64,000 bases of DNA from contig JAINUG010000394.1 in the NCBI GenBank assembly GCA_029706075.1, positions 404,159 through 468,158 on the forward strand, in the 5' to 3' direction. The stretch's first letter is position 1; each line of letters starts with the position of its first letter. The notes under the pieces are model-generated. The model saw nothing but the letters and a program-made list of their open reading frames with translations, was not told the origin of the DNA and did no database searches. Positions 63,433-64,000 of the stretch are shown piece after piece. The stretch comes from Aldrovandia affinis. Taxonomy: Eukaryota; Chordata; Actinopteri; Notacanthiformes; Halosauridae. Position numbers and translations under genes: made by a program.

Positions 63433-64000
63433 ACCGAGTTTAGTGATGGTGTATGAGTGAAGGTGACACACATAAAGACTCGATAACAGTAAGAACTGGG
63501 TGAGACACCACAAAAATGTTCAAATGTGTAATTGTGTAGTGTGTCACCACCCCAGCACCGATGTCCAAACCATGCGGTGTCGCCCACTAGTCACCGACAT
63601 TGCCCTGAAAGGTTATAAATAGGCAATATATACAGTACTTGAGTAAATATGGATAAATTACACAGGTAAACAAAAAAAATCAAGAGCAGCCAAACTCCTC
63701 CCAGCTCCATTTCCATCCTCCCAGCAAACATTCCATTATAGAATTGTTAGCATCTCCATTTTAAATGTCTCCTGTGGTGTGGTGCACTTGAATTGCTTTC
63801 AAATGTCAAATTAAGAGTATGGTGGGAACCGCAAAACTCATTTTTCAAACTGAGCTGTAGAAATAGGCTATACTGATCATTTTTGCTTACTTATTACTTA
63901 TAAATCAGCAGCACCTAGTTGTTCAATGTCATGCCAATAAATTTAGATGTAGGAATATGAAAAGCAAAATAAACGCCATTATGGGCACAACGTAAAAAAA

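Noticed and set aside
57042-64000. Search for the next copine exon (start of the A-domain DFTASNG region)
   Set aside because: No matching segment found by eye; the intron probably continues beyond 64000.

Overview
This is vertebrate DNA, most likely from a ray-finned fish. It holds large introns with canonical GT-AG junctions, a copine gene whose exons read cleanly on the + strand, and a transposable-element mix typical of teleosts: Tc1/mariner, hAT, L1, L2, CR1, Ty3/gypsy chromovirus and tRNA-headed SINEs. There are also long CA/TG microsatellites. No bacterial-type gene, operon, CRISPR array or phage is present. The species cannot be named from the sequence.

The only host gene I can support is a copine, best matched to copine-8 (cpne8). 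Eleven consecutive internal exons lie between 6017 and 57041: 6017-6063, 6486-6589, 17652-17691, 29436-29512, 43810-43873, 45017-45119, 46806-46910, 52271-52312, 53783-53858, 55883-55936 and 56980-57041. They make 774 nt in one open frame. They encode the end of C2A, the whole of C2B, a lysine-rich linker and the start of the von Willebrand A (copine) domain. The 5' exons lie upstream of the window, and the rest of the A domain and the C-terminus lie downstream.

Nearly everything else is mobile DNA in or next to the copine introns. From left to right: the 3' end and LTR of a gypsy chromovirus (3-1313); a Tc1-type MITE (5009-5229); a nearly full-length but frameshifted L1 on the minus strand (7596-13316, 18-bp target duplication); an L2-clade LINE on the minus strand (about 13436-16340); a decayed hAT (DUF4371-type) transposase (about 19380-20300); a CR1-like LINE broken by several later insertions (about 20770-24860); a GC-ended hAT-like element (23211-24648); two copies of a second hAT-like family (24891-26174 and 37292-38353); a Tc1 remnant (28729-29281); a ubiquitous fish repeat (about 31264-31650); a second, internally deleted L2 (about 34910-35935); three more Tc1 elements (47510-47858, 48963-50473, 57494-58620); and many SINE pieces.

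Several insertions can be placed to the base by their target-site duplications, so the order of nesting can be read. The best candidates for something new are the two hAT-like families with perfect 8-bp duplications, the 1.4-kb unit bounded by 180-bp inverted repeats (50710-52142), a 7SL/Alu-like 50-nt segment (about 36716-36766), a short strong palindrome (39453-39490) and a possible degenerate hammerhead core (61872-61897). I see no intact novel protein system.
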